DNA from: Ciborinia camelliae
Lineage: Eukaryota; Ascomycota; Leotiomycetes; Helotiales; Sclerotiniaceae
Direction: 5' to 3'
Assembly: GCA_025890175.1 (NCBI GenBank)
Contig: JANPYM010000010.1
Location: 215,498 to 279,497, forward strand
Length of the DNA stretch: 64,000 nucleotides
Part shown: piece after piece, positions 33,844 through 45,433 of the stretch
Layout: each line of letters starts with the position of its first letter
How positions within the stretch are numbered: position 1 is the stretch's first letter
Program-made: the position numbers and the translations under genes
Notes under the pieces: model-generated
Database searches by the model: none
The model's input: only the letters and a program-made list of their open reading frames with translations
Told to the model about the DNA's origin: nothing

Positions 33844-35156
33844 ATGGTTGAATTCACCGTCTTCAAGGGATCCAAGGAGGGAAAGATTGTTAAGGCTACC
33901 ACTACCAGAGAAATTGGTCCAAATGATGTTTTGGTCAAGATCACTCACTCGGTAAATAACCCCCATTCTATGTTCATTCCCACAATTCCAAGCACCTCAA
34001 TTCAAAGTTGCTCGCATATGCAACCAACACATCATGATTTCTAGCTGCATCAAATATCCCCCAAATAATCACTGACATCAAATACTAGGGTCTTTGCGGA
34101 ACCGATGAGCATTACAGACATGCCGATATGGCTCTAGGTCACGAGGGTGCTGGTATTGCTGAGGTCGGTGCTCCAACTCCTTATCTTCCCACCCTTTCCA
34201 CTCGCCTAGCGGGATTGGCGAATTTGAGCGGAAATGTCGCATAACACGATAGATACCGCTCATTTTCCATGTCACCCCTAGACATGACCGGAAATACCCA
34301 TCTCCACACTATACCAAAATAACTAACAATTTCACAGGAAGTTGGATCTGCCGTCACCTCCATCAAGAAGGGCGATTCCATTGGATGGGGTTACCAACAC
34401 GGCTCTTGCAACAACTGCAAGCAATGTCTCACTGGTCACGAGACCCTTTGCCCGGACCGTGTCATGTATGGACTCGGTAACTTGGACCAAGCCTCCATGG
34501 GAACCCACGCCGTCTGGGACGCCAACTACCTCTTCAAGATCCCGGAAAACATGTCCCGCGAATACGCCGCGCCCCTCATGTGCGGAGGTGCCACCGTCTA
34601 CAACGTTCTCCGCTCCTTCAACGGCGGTGTCAAGCCCACCGACCGCGTCGGCGTCATCGGCATCGGCGGACTCGGCCACTTGGCCATCCAATTCGCGGCC
34701 AAGATGGGCTGCGAAGTCGTCGTCTTCTCCACGACGGATGCCAAGAAGGCCGAGGCGCTCGCGCTCGGCGCCACGGAATTCGTCGCCACCAAGGACGTCA
34801 CCGAACTCAAGATCTCGGCCCCCATCGACCACCTGATCGTCACCACCTCGTTCCAACCCAACTGGCATCAATTCTTCGCCATCATGGCACCCCAGGCGAC
34901 CATCTACCCGCTGACCGTCTCCTTCGACGACATGAAGCTCCCGTACATGCCGATCCTCATGTACGAGTTCAAGGTGCAGGGTTCCTTGGTCGCGGCGCGA
35001 CAGGTCCATCGCGATATGTTGGCCTTCGCCGGTCACCATGGCATCAAACCCATCATCGAGGAATTCCCCATGAGCGAGGAGGGCATCCAGGATGCGTTTA
35101 AGAAGCTCGAGGATGGAAAGATGAGATATCGTGGGGTTATCGTGGCTCCTCAGTAA
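33844..35156 (+). CDS. Zinc-dependent alcohol dehydrogenase (MDR family)
   Basis: A cytosolic medium-chain dehydrogenase interconverting an alcohol and an aldehyde/ketone with NAD(P)H; the substrate is not evident. Three exons (33844–33951, 34089–34163, 34338–35156) give 333 aa. Catalytic zinc ligands lie in GLCGTDEHYRHADMALGHEG, and structural zinc cysteines in HGSCNNCKQCLTGHETLC. The Rossmann motif is GIGGLGHLAIQFAAK. The second intron uses a weak donor (GAG|GTCGGT), chosen because it restores the family string GAGIAEEVGSAVTSIKKGD. The terminal exon uses mostly C-ending codons, unlike neighbouring genes, suggesting high expression; this also creates long meaningless open frames on the other strand. 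The closest subgroup is the fungal/bacterial cinnamyl-type or broad-substrate ADHs, inferred only. Confidence 0.88.
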
Positions 35157-37175
35157 AGCGGGGTTGCGATGCACCTTTTTTCATCGGTTTTGTTTTGGGA
35201 AGCTCGTGCGTGCATGGATTGGGTGGTTGCATACATAGGCGGGGTTTGATTTGATTTGATTTGATCGGATAGACTAGACTTATTAGACTTGGGATGATTG
35301 TGATTTAATGGGCTGGAGTTGGTTATTGATGATTGTAATGATAGGGAGCGTTGGGGAAAAAGGTGTAGACGGTGATGTGATAGATTGATTTCTCTCTCTA
35401 TCTATATACAATATATATATCTTTTTTTTTGAAATCATCTTGTCTGCTTTGCTCTACTTTGCTTTGATTGTCTGGATCCTAAGGCTGTTGGGTACTTCTT
35501 TTCCTTTCAGCTCTTCATCCACCATCCATCATCCCCTATCTCCAAAGATATAATCACTCATCTACCTACCTATCTACTTACTACCTATCTTCCTTACATA
35601 TCTCATCTCATCTCATCTCATCTCATCTTATATATCTCCCATATCCAAACCGCATCTCCCACATTTTTCATTTTTCATAATTCATAATTTCATAATTCAT
35701 AATTCGTACGCGCTTAAATACCTATTTATAATAAGCATCAAGCATTAAATATTGCAGATAGGTTCTTAGATTCTTAGATAGAGTGAGAGTGAGAGTAAGA
35801 GTGAGAGTGAGAGTAATGAAGCGAGATAATTATACTGCTAATTATTGGGAATTATCTATCTACCTATCTACTTATCTACCTATCTAGGTATCTACCTACC
35901 TATCTATGATGTAGGTGTAGATGTGGTTTATTGAGGTTTATAAATAATATCTATATAAGGTAGATAGATATTAGGTGTGTTAGGGGTTAGGGGTGACGTC
36001 ATTAGATCATTTATTTATTCATTTATTATTCAATTATTCATTCAATTATTCAATTAGATCTACTAATAATTAACCCTTAACCCTTAAATACTCAATGAAA
36101 GTACCCAACCAAGTAGGTATCTATCTACTTAATCCTCAATCCTGCATATCTATCTGGCAGATAATATAATAAATACTAAGTAGGTAGATAAGTATTTAAA
36201 TATCAATCTATCTATCTATCTACCATTACATCAACATATTTATTTCTACTTAAATACTTAGATACCTACTCTATTTAAATACCCTAAATACCTATCTATT
36301 TAGATATCTATTTAAATAAAATACTTTAACTTAACTCAACTTAACTCAACTTCCCTTACCTTACCATAATCACTTCCAAGGTTCACTTACCTTAGCTATA
36401 CAATTGCCTACTCAATTACTTAATCATCAATTGCCAATCACTCAATTGCCAATTGCCAATCGGTACAAATAAATGAATAAATAAATATTCGAAAGGATAC
36501 AGGTATCTAATTGTTGCGATCCTAGTGAATAGGCTTAGGTATGCACGTGATCGCACTAGGCTCGCTAGTACGATCTACGGGCATATAAGCCCTCTTCGTA
36601 GCACCCACCTAGAACCGAATACATCATATCATATTTTACTACTATTTTCATATTATACTATTCTGTATATGCATATATTGTGCACACCGGGGTGTTCCGT
36701 CACTAATATCTATTTACTATCTAGATCCAACCTAGATTCAACCTCAACCTCTATAAAATGATTCAAATTCCAAATTCCAAAATCTAAATCCATTCTCATC
36801 TCCATTCTCATCTTCATTTCTATTTCTATTATATATATACTAGGTAGGTATATACGATCTAGGTAGATAGGTATATAGATATCCTATCGATAAAATTTTA
36901 TTATATTGTATTCGATTGTATTGTATAGTACCTATCCTACTTATACTAGGTATACGAGGTATATCTCGAGGTCCTTAAGATCTTCTATTCTATTTTATAC
37001 TGTTCTGTATTGTATTGTAGTAACTAGCCTTTTCTTTTCCTTTTTTCTTTCTTTCTTTCTTTCTTGATAAGTAATCCTTGACTTTCTACTTAGACCGAGC
37101 ATCCCGAACTCAACTCTGCTCAAACCAACCCAACGAGCAACCTAACCTAACCCCCTACATTTAATTTAAACTCCC
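35157..37175. other. 2-kb repeat-rich spacer
   Basis: No gene. It includes (CTCAT)n at about 35598–35632, several CTACCTAC/TATCTA arrays (about 35570–35590, 35855–35905, 36200–36225), GAGAGTGAGAGT (about 35780–35815), ATTCA-type repeats (about 36008–36050), AACCCTTAACCCTTAA (about 36070–36086), and TTTCTTTCTTTCTTTC (about 37045–37065). One block near 36540–36600 is not repetitive but has no recognisable content. Confidence 0.6.
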
Positions 37176-38150
37176 CCATCCCCCATCCCCCACCACCCAT
37201 CACGCACCACCCAACTCCCGTATCCCCCTAACCAAAACCTCCAAATTACCCCTCGCGCCCCTATCCCCATCCCCATCCCCATCCCCCACAACCCCATCCC
37301 CCACCCCCTCCCTCTCCAAAACCCTCCTCACCGCCTCCCATTCCCCGGCACTCATCAGCCATCCCTGCAAGACAATCAACTGGCGCACCGTGCGACAGGC
37401 GAGGAACGCGGGCGGGAGAATCGCATGCGCGAGGGCGGGATGAAGAGTGCGCCTTGGAGGGTGTGGCCTGCGGGGAGTGGGTGCAGTGTGGAGTAGTAGA
37501 GGGGGGGTGTGGGAGTGGGTGTGGGAAGGGAGGGAGGCGGAGATGAAGGGAAATGGAGAGGGTGGGGAGGGGGAGATGGAGATGGAGAAGAGGGAGGAGG
37601 AGAAGGAAAAAAATAAGGATGAGAAGGAAAAAAATAAGGAGGAGAAGGTGGTGGTTGTGGTTGTGTAGATGGCGATTTCGATTTCAGATTTATTTTTGAA
37701 TTTGAATTTGAATTTGAGTCTGAGAGAGGTTCCGATTTTCGATCATCCGGGCTAGCGCTCGAGGATGGTGATCTATCGCTACGATCAACCGGAGGAGGTC
37801 GATGAGAGTACGGTCGATATGTTTGTGATGGTGGTTCGACGCTAAGATCCGGTGGGGATGGTGGTTCGACGCTAAGATCAGGTGAAGATGGTGGTGGTAG
37901 AAGAGGAGAGTACAACGGGTGGGATCTTGGTGATGAGGGCGTTGCTTTTAAACGTGCCGCTTGGAAGTAGTCGAAAGCCGGTCGGTCTTGTTTTGTGGAT
38001 TGTGGGGAACTGGATGATTTGCTTGGAGGTGTTTGTTGCAAAGGAGTGAATTTCGGAGGAGGCGCTGATTTGTTGGAAAAATAGGGATTTAGAGATTGGA
38101 GAGTAGATGGTGAACCTGACGGCTGCGGTGACGACGATGGCGATGGCGAC
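37176..38150. repeat. Copy 1 of a ~975-bp direct duplication flanking a gap
   Basis: Essentially identical to 38161–39136 except for one G missing in a short run at 37433–37435 (three G here, four at 38418–38421). It carries the C-terminal part of the disordered-protein gene on the minus strand, frame-shifted by the missing G, and is broken by the gap. Because the two copies meet exactly at a ten-N gap, this is most likely an overlap between two contigs that was not merged, not a biological tandem repeat. Confidence 0.9.
37200..38150 (-). pseudogene. Truncated, frame-shifted second copy of the 650-aa gene (probable assembly artefact)
   Basis: The minus-strand frame repeats the last part of the gene at 38185–40137. 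Its 5' end is missing at the gap. A one-base deletion (37433–37435) changes the frame after FIPP, so the conserved ending VRQLIVLQGWLMSAGEWEAV falls into another frame. Probably not a real pseudogene; see the duplication entry. Confidence 0.6.
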
Positions 38151-38160
38151 NNNNNNNNNN
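38151..38160. other. Assembly gap (10 N)
   Basis: Ten undetermined bases between two nearly identical 975-bp segments. It lies only 24 bases beyond the stop codon of the gene on the right. Confidence 0.98.
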
Positions 38161-39136
38161 CCATCCCCCATCCCCCACCACCCATCACGCACCACCCAAC
38201 TCCCGTATCCCCCTAACCAAAACCTCCAAATTACCCCTCGCGCCCCTATCCCCATCCCCATCCCCATCCCCCACAACCCCATCCCCCACCCCCTCCCTCT
38301 CCAAAACCCTCCTCACCGCCTCCCATTCCCCGGCACTCATCAGCCATCCCTGCAAGACAATCAACTGGCGCACCGTGCGACAGGCGAGGAACGCGGGCGG
38401 GAGAATCGCATGCGCGAGGGGCGGGATGAAGAGTGCGCCTTGGAGGGTGTGGCCTGCGGGGAGTGGGTGCAGTGTGGAGTAGTAGAGGGGGGGTGTGGGA
38501 GTGGGTGTGGGAAGGGAGGGAGGCGGAGATGAAGGGAAATGGAGAGGGTGGGGAGGGGGAGATGGAGATGGAGAAGAGGGAGGAGGAGAAGGAAAAAAAT
38601 AAGGATGAGAAGGAAAAAAATAAGGAGGAGAAGGTGGTGGTTGTGGTTGTGTAGATGGCGATTTCGATTTCAGATTTATTTTTGAATTTGAATTTGAATT
38701 TGAGTCTGAGAGAGGTTCCGATTTTCGATCATCCGGGCTAGCGCTCGAGGATGGTGATCTATCGCTACGATCAACCGGAGGAGGTCGATGAGAGTACGGT
38801 CGATATGTTTGTGATGGTGGTTCGACGCTAAGATCCGGTGGGGATGGTGGTTCGACGCTAAGATCAGGTGAAGATGGTGGTGGTAGAAGAGGAGAGTACA
38901 ACGGGTGGGATCTTGGTGATGAGGGCGTTGCTTTTAAACGTGCCGCTTGGAAGTAGTCGAAAGCCGGTCGGTCTTGTTTTGTGGATTGTGGGGAACTGGA
39001 TGATTTGCTTGGAGGTGTTTGTTGCAAAGGAGTGAATTTCGGAGGAGGCGCTGATTTGTTGGAAAAATAGGGATTTAGAGATTGGAGAGTAGATGGTGAA
39101 CCTGACGGCTGCGGTGACGACGATGGCGATGGCGAC
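38161..39136. repeat. Copy 2 of the ~975-bp direct duplication
   Basis: The intact copy, continuous with the complete gene to its right. Confidence 0.9.
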
Positions 39137-40137
39137 TGCGACGGCGGTGAAAAGTATGGATTCAGCGATTGAAGAGTAGACAATGGATGACGTGGTGGTG
39201 GCGATGGGGATGGTGTAGGGGAGGGCTTAAGTATTGATTTAGGGGTTATAGTTGGAGATGGTGAACTTGAAGATGATGGAGAAAAATTAACTGGACGATC
39301 TTTGGATAAACGGGATGAAGAAGTATGCTGAGTGCGAGGAGGTAACGTATGAGTTGGAGTCGTGAAAACTTTGGAATGAAGAAAATAATTTAACGGCCCA
39401 AGAAACGACTCTGTGGTTGTGGGTAAGGATTTAGGTGCTGGCCTAGGGTCTGGACGTCGAAAAAACAACTCTTTTTCTACACCTGCTGATCCAGACGGTG
39501 ACCTAGGGCCCGGAGGTTGAAGATGCAAAGAGAAGTCCTGTTCCCCTTTGCTGGAGGAAATATGGCCTGAATATCTGGAGAGAAAATCATCTTTGTGCCC
39601 ATCTTTTCGAATATTATCTTGTGGTCGAAGTGGATAGTTAATAAAATCGCTATTGTATCTATCTTCAATTACTGGTGTAGGAACAGGATGGAAAGGTGGC
39701 GGTGATCTCAAACGTCTTTGAGGGGGATCACCCAGCCTTATTCCTCCTGAAATCTTAGAATCTTGTTGACCCGAAGTCTGTGAAGTTGGCATCGGATGCA
39801 CAGATGTTGGTGAATAAATTATAACATCATCCTTATCAGCAAAACTAACTCTCTTTTGCTTTTTCGACGCCGGAGCATTCCCAGGAATCACACCAGATTG
39901 CCGATCATCTTCTCCCAAGCCTGTTAAATTGAATCCACTTCCAAAACCTTTCGATCCTCTACGCTTCTGCCCATCACCAGCCGAGTTTGGAAAGTTTTCC
40001 AATGTCTCTTCATCATCAGAGGATGCGTTTCTTGGCCATGTGCAATATACCATGTTTTCAAACTTGTCTTTGCCGTTGTGAATTTTAACGGAAACAGTGC
40101 CATCTGATAGAGTGCGCAAGGAATATTTTCTGATCAT
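38185..40137 (-). CDS. Proline/serine-rich disordered protein, function unknown
   Basis: A single-exon gene of 650 aa. The first 35 residues look structured (MIRKYSLRTLSDGTVSVKIH, then YCTWPR), followed by basic/disordered sequence with KKQKRVSFADKDD, where RVSF resembles a PP1-docking RVxF motif. The middle is Pro/Ser-rich with internal repeats: STLQSLNPYFS occurs twice, PDLSVEPPS twice, SPSPSSSPQPS stretches. The C-terminal 100 residues regain order: LYYSTLHPLPAGHTLQGALF and VRQLIVLQGWLMSAGEWEAVRRVL, a likely amphipathic helix, with a GDGDGDGD insertion. No family recognised; order at both ends with a long disordered middle suggests a scaffold, by inference only. Confidence 0.75.
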   Translation of the reverse strand: MIRKYSLRTLSDGTVSVKIHNGKDKFENMVYCTWPRNASSDDEETLENFPNSAGDGQKRRGSKGFGSGFNLTGLGEDDRQSGVIPGNAPASKKQKRVSFADKDDVIIYSPTSVHPMPTSQTSGQQDSKISGGIRLGDPPQRRLRSPPPFHPVPTPVIEDRYNSDFINYPLRPQDNIRKDGHKDDFLSRYSGHISSSKGEQDFSLHLQPPGPRSPSGSAGVEKELFFRRPDPRPAPKSLPTTTESFLGPLNYFLHSKVFTTPTHTLPPRTQHTSSSRLSKDRPVNFSPSSSSSPSPTITPKSILKPSPTPSPSPPPRHPLSTLQSLNPYFSPPSQSPSPSSSPQPSGSPSTLQSLNPYFSNKSAPPPKFTPLQQTPPSKSSSSPQSTKQDRPAFDYFQAARLKATPSSPRSHPLYSPLLPPPSSPDLSVEPPSPPDLSVEPPSQTYRPYSHRPPPVDRSDRSPSSSASPDDRKSEPLSDSNSNSNSKINLKSKSPSTQPQPPPSPPYFFPSHPYFFPSPPPSSPSPSPPPHPLHFPSSPPPSLPTPTPTPPLYYSTLHPLPAGHTLQGALFIPPLAHAILPPAFLACRTVRQLIVLQGWLMSAGEWEAVRRVLEREGVGDGVVGDGDGDGDRGARGNLEVLVRGIRELGGA

Positions 40138-41238
40138 TTTGAAGATAAAAAATGTCCTTTGTTTGATAAGGATTCTAAATTAAGAGGTTGAGAATGCTTT
40201 GTATGGATTGCTTGAATTCCCCCTTTGTTGCATTAAAGGGTTCTGTAGCTTCAACAAATGTTGACAATAGGTAGGTATTTATATCTTCCAATTAAAGCTT
40301 ATAAAAAAGAAGGATATTAATTGGAGTTAAGGATAGACCTCGAGTTTCTCGAATGGATCTTTGGATAAGTTTGGGCAGATAGATATGATATGTATGATAT
40401 GTATGAGATGAGATGAGATGAGATGACTACAAGAATAATCTGTAAATTGATCAAGGTTTCTAACAGTCTAGACTAGCCGGCACTTGAGTAGTATAAACCG
40501 GATAGTAAAAGACTGTGAATCTCTCAAGTGATCACTTGAATTAAGTTGGATGGGATGACAAGAGATGAATGATGACATGGATTTTCCATTTGACTGGAGT
40601 GTCAGAAGAGCCGGGAATGAGACTGAGAATTAATATTCATTCATTTTAATGAAATCATTCATGGCCGGGGAGCAGTATGGAATATAAGTTGGTCGAATTC
40701 CGAAATAAGAACAATCTAATTGGATCAAGATAACAACGTAACGTGATACACCTGCAGTATGAGTACGGTCAGCGATATATCGTGATATACTTATTATTAT
40801 TATTACTGCCATGCACTGCCGATGAGATACCTACCTAGTAATTTTAAATAAATAAACCCGACACAATTGAAACCATTGATAGATTCCTTGACTTCTGATC
40901 AAACCCGACCCGACACACTTTCATTTTGAGTATAGAGGCACTTATTATAAAAAGGAAAAGAAACTAACTTTAGAATCCATCCATGGTCTTGGAAATTGAT
41001 AGAGAACTCAGTTTTATGCGTATGGACAGACGTTAAAATATTGGAAAGCTTGATGATATTTGGGTTCCAGTTCCGGTTGATTGGCATACCTTACCTACCT
41101 AGTCTTTCAGCACATCGAGGATTCACTTCTAGCTTCTCTATCCAGAATCATCCGACTCATCAACCATCCTCACCTATACACAATAAAACTGCTACTGATG
41201 AACTTGCGACCAAACAACACAATTCCCTTGATTTATCA
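40138..41238. promoter_or_regulatory. Divergent intergenic region
   Basis: A 1.1-kb AT-rich region between two divergent genes. (ATGAG)n at about 40398–40424 and (TTA)n at about 40791–40805. The downstream frame is open from 40996 but the segment 40996–41238 has no protein-like composition and is treated as leader. Confidence 0.4.
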
Positions 41239-44200
41239 ATGCCAACAATGTATGAAAGAGGTATTGAAAGTGGGGATCAAAACAGAGCAAGTGTGAGTTC
41301 TTCATCAGCAGGATCTCCAAGATCAGTAGGAACAGAAAGACCAAACCCATCATCAAGGGGCATACCTTTTCTCGATTCGATTGATACACTGGTCGCATCA
41401 CCACCACCTCCCGTACGAACTTTAAGTAAAGCCAATGCTGTTGAGAGCAGTGTCGCTGAACGTGTCAGAGATGGGCCATATATGTATGCACCAGAAAGAA
41501 GAGTGAATGACGGAGCAACATTCAAGATGCCCAAGCCAAGTTCTGATTCTAAGCCAGCTGGAGACAAGTTATCTTCTCTCATACCTGAAAAGAAAACCGA
41601 TAAAGCAACACTACCTCGAGATTTTAGGCATGCAGAGGGGTATATGGGAACTCAACTATCTGCCAAAGAAATTCAAGATCTTTCCGAAGAAGAAACTCTA
41701 CATCTTGCAGAAGTTGTTCAGCCTCGTATCAAAGGAGCTAAAAACCGTTTCATTGATCGCCTCGAAAAAAGCCAACACCATATAAATAAACCAACTAGCT
41801 TTACACCAGCAGAAGAAGACCTTGGAATGGAAAAGGAATCCGAGCACTTTCATCAAAGCCAAGTCAAGAAAACCACTTCTAGAGATAAAGTCCCGAATTC
41901 AACTACAAAGCCAACTCTATCTGCAGGGCCGACTCCGTCCGCAAAGACTTCACCTGAAAAGATTTCAAATACAAAGACACCTCCATCTGCAAGAACTTCA
42001 ATTTCAAAGACGCCCTCATCTGCAAAGACTTCAACTCGAAAGCCGAATCTTCTACTACCACAAAAGCCTCAGACTTCAACTCTCAAGCAGAACCATCAAT
42101 TGCCAGAAAAGCTCCAAAAGCCTCGTCATCAACAATACAAACCAGTGAAGATTGATACATTGCCAGGGCGAAATCAAGATGGCGATGTTCCAGTCTCGCA
42201 CCTCGACACTCCGCCTGCCATAAGAGCTTACAGAGAAAGATACTTGCCTTCTATTCGAACCGGTTCTCCGACCTCTAATAAACCAAAGACAACTGTTGGA
42301 TCATCATTGGAATCGTCAATGCCAGAGATGGGTTCTGTTCTCTCTACTTTAGCACCAGTGACATTGTTCTCCACAAAGAAGACCTCTTCTACCCTCCCAG
42401 CAGAAAAACAAAATGAACTTATATCCTTGTCACAACATCCATACGTCAGTGGCCCGAGAGAGGATGGATCATTCCAGACCCCAGGTGCTATACCCTACAA
42501 CCTGACCCCTTCTCCTCCTAGTAGCATTCAAGATGACGATGAATATGACTCTTATGGTGGTGGTCGATCATCATCCCCATCCGAAAATGGGCCTTATATG
42601 GCTAATACTTCCTCGATTTCAGTAAATGAAGCGGCCCCAATCCCGGTAAATGAAACGGTTCCAACCCCGACGAATGAAACCGCTCCAATTTCGACGAATA
42701 AAACGACTTCAATCACGATAAAAAGAGAGGTCTCTTCCAGCGCCAGAGCTTTCAGTCCCGGTAAGCGAGCTACAGCCGACGAAGAGATTCAAAATACGGG
42801 TCATTTTTCACACTCTCCAGCGATACTAAACGGTGCAGCTCCTCGAACACTCAGCGTTAATAATACCGATACTTACACTCAAGCCGACAAAGAGATGCAG
42901 GAAATAATCGATTTAACCGATTCCCCGCCCGATTTCCCAAGCTTCCAAGCTCGCACTCGCGATTCGACTCCAGTCATCGATTATGAACGTCAAATTTTGA
43001 GACCCACACCCGGCATCGAGCCGCAGAGATTGGTACAGCGTCCAGCCGCCTTGGCGAATTCCGCAGAACCCAGACCTGAGTTCGTGCCTCCTGGCGTGGA
43101 GCAGCGTCCCATCGACTTGACGCATTCCCCAGAACCGACACCCGAGTATTTACCTCAATATGTTGAGATAGTCCGTGCTGGGCGTGCCGCCTTAGTGGCC
43201 GATCTCCGCCGTGAAAGAGATGCTGCACAAGAACATTCTCCTCTAAATCGTGATGAACGCGCCCTTGCCCCTTCTCCAGAACTTTCTGCTCTCAGGAATC
43301 ATGTTGAAATCCGTGCTAAGCTTGTTGACCTCGATGCCACCCCCCGCGGAAGAGATCCTGCACAAGAACACACCCCCAAAAATACTGACGAACGCGCTTC
43401 TGCTCCTTCTCCAGAACCTTTTGTCCCCAGTTTAGACAATGATGATGAAGAAACCCGTGCCGATCTTGCCGCCTTCGATGCCACTATCCGAGAAATAGAT
43501 GCTGCACGAGAAAATCCTTCCCAGAATCGTGATGGACGCGCCCCTTCCCCAGAGCCTTTGAGCACCATATTAAACAAAATAGTTCATGTACAAAGCATGG
43601 CCAGTTCATCCGAGGAAGTCAGCAGCCCCGTTGATTATACCGAGCCCTTCCACTCCCAAGGTCCATTTGAAGTAGCTGCACCCCCTGGCTTCAGTGAACC
43701 AGCCGACGAACTTCTCCAAGATGAAGCTGGCCATGATGAGAGAAGTCCTGATCCACCAATTTCCTTTACTAACACTGGCAAAATTGTTGACGCGGTCGCA
43801 CCTGTTGAAGTCGACTCAATGGAAATGGATAAATCTGCTGAGGTTGACAAGTCTTTCGAAGCCGCAGCATCTGTACAAGGCAACGCTATGGATATCGACG
43901 AACAACTTAGTTCTGATCTCTCGGATGTTCCCAGCGAATCCAATTTGGCTCTTAAGGAAGAAACCGAGAGACTATTGAAGGCCAAACGAGCAGTCCAAGC
44001 AGAACTAAACAGACTTACGGATCCGACTTTCCCACCCTCTGCAACGCCAAGAGAGATCGATGACACGGCTTATCAGCTGGCAAAGGAAGGAGAAGATTTT
44101 AACTTGGCAAGCGCACTTTTCAGTGTAATTACAAAGAAAGTCTACGACCAGATTTGGATGGATGAGTTTTACCGTCCCCAGATTAGCTTGGCGGTTGGCC

Positions 44201-45433
44201 CTGCTAAATGGGTTCGTCCTCTCGACCCTAAGATTCGACATCCAGCCAAGGCAGATCCTAGCTCCACTGAGTTAATCAATGTTTTATGTGAGATTGAGAA
44301 TTTGTTGGTTCCCATTTGGAGTGCGGTGGAGTCGATTGTTGTAATAATGTATTGTGATTTGAGTAGTAAGCATCCTCCCTCCTTCCTTACCAATCAACTT
44401 CCTAATACGCGCAGGTGGGTTCACTGCAAACCATGTTGATAAGTATTTCCGTCGCTACCAATGCGAGATCTTTATCAAATTCCAGGCTCTCCAAGCTCAC
44501 CTTCTCACCTTGGCTGATTGGAAGGAGAGTTACTTCGCAACCAGCAACATCAAGAAGCGAGCTCTGCGTAACAACGCCAATCCCTACACTCGTTTGTTCA
44601 ATGTCAAGAATCCAGCCGGTATTGTCTTCTACGGAAGTAAGAAGTACCTCCGTGCTATGAAAGCCGCAATTGCGGATGCTCAGGAGGCAAACGATTGCGC
44701 ATGTATGAAAGACCCAAAATGGAAAAATTTGGTCGGTCTTCATAGACGTGCTTTGGGCGAGGAGTTTAGTAACTGCCTGGATGGGTTGAGAAAGTTCAAC
44801 ACATTTGTTAGGAAGAGAGATTGGGATGTTGCAGAAGCTTTGAAGGCCGAGGAACCTTCTAAGACTGCTTCAGAGCAGCCTGCCAAGGATGCGTCTAATG
44901 GAGTTTCGTCCAAGGTGAAGGAGAAGGCTGTTGTTATTGAGGACAGCACTGAAGAGAAGTATGATCTTCTTATTCCGTGAACATGAAATAATATACTGAT
45001 ATTAGACAGGTCTTCTGACGATTTGAGCGACGGTGATCCACCAGACTACTACGAGGAAAATGATGATGAGGATGACGAGGACTACGTTGATGATCGACCT
45101 CAACACCGTCAGCGCGCCCCTCAGGTCTTGGTTCAACCACCCACTCCTCCTCGTAAGAAGCGTGGTGCTGCTTCAATCACCCGTTCAACTTCTCGCCCCA
45201 TTTCAACCGATGAAGAGATGAAAGTCAACAACGAAGATAGAAGTTCACCAATTGATAACGTAACGGAGTTTGGTGACGAGTTTCCAGCAAGAGGTCGTAC
45301 TCTTCACCGAGCTGGCTCCGTCCCAACTCAAACCTCTGTTAAGGGTGTCCAGAAGGGGGCCAAGAGAATCATGGTCGAGGTTAGTCGGAGTTCAAGCCCA
45401 AATGGCCCAGTCGATTATTTCGAGACCCCTTGA
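41239..45433 (+). CDS. Large Ser/Pro-rich repeat protein with conserved C-terminal region, function unknown
   Basis: Not recognised. Three exons (41239–44365, 44415–44958, 45010–45433) with introns of 49 and 51 nt join in phase; 1,364 aa from ATG 41239 (an upstream ATG at 40996 would add 81 residues of non-protein-like composition). The N-terminal 900 residues are disordered, with short repeats: KTSP/KTPSSAKTS (about 41930–42040), NETxPxxT units (about 42630–42710) and a 45–60 residue repeat containing DERA-APSPE (about 43200–43570). From about residue 905 the sequence becomes helical and ordered: LLKAKRAVQAELNRLTDPTF, YQLAKEGEDFNLASALFSVI, LINVLCEIENLLVPIWSAV, YFRRYQCEIFIKFQALQAH, NPYTRLFNVKNPAGIVFYGS, LGEEFSNCLDGLRKFNTFVR. 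The tail is acidic, then basic (DDEDDEDYVDD; RKKRG). The C-terminal 300 residues may form a fungus-specific domain; acidic and basic tracts suggest a nuclear protein (inference). Confidence 0.78.

Noticed and set aside
34332..35174. 280-codon open frame antisense to the alcohol dehydrogenase
   Set aside because: Produced by C-ending codons of the sense gene; the sense frame carries all family motifs.
40996..41238. N-terminal extension of the 1,364-residue protein
   Set aside because: In frame, but its composition is unlike the rest, it includes AT-rich leader sequence with a TACCTACCTAG motif, and a better ATG follows at 41239.
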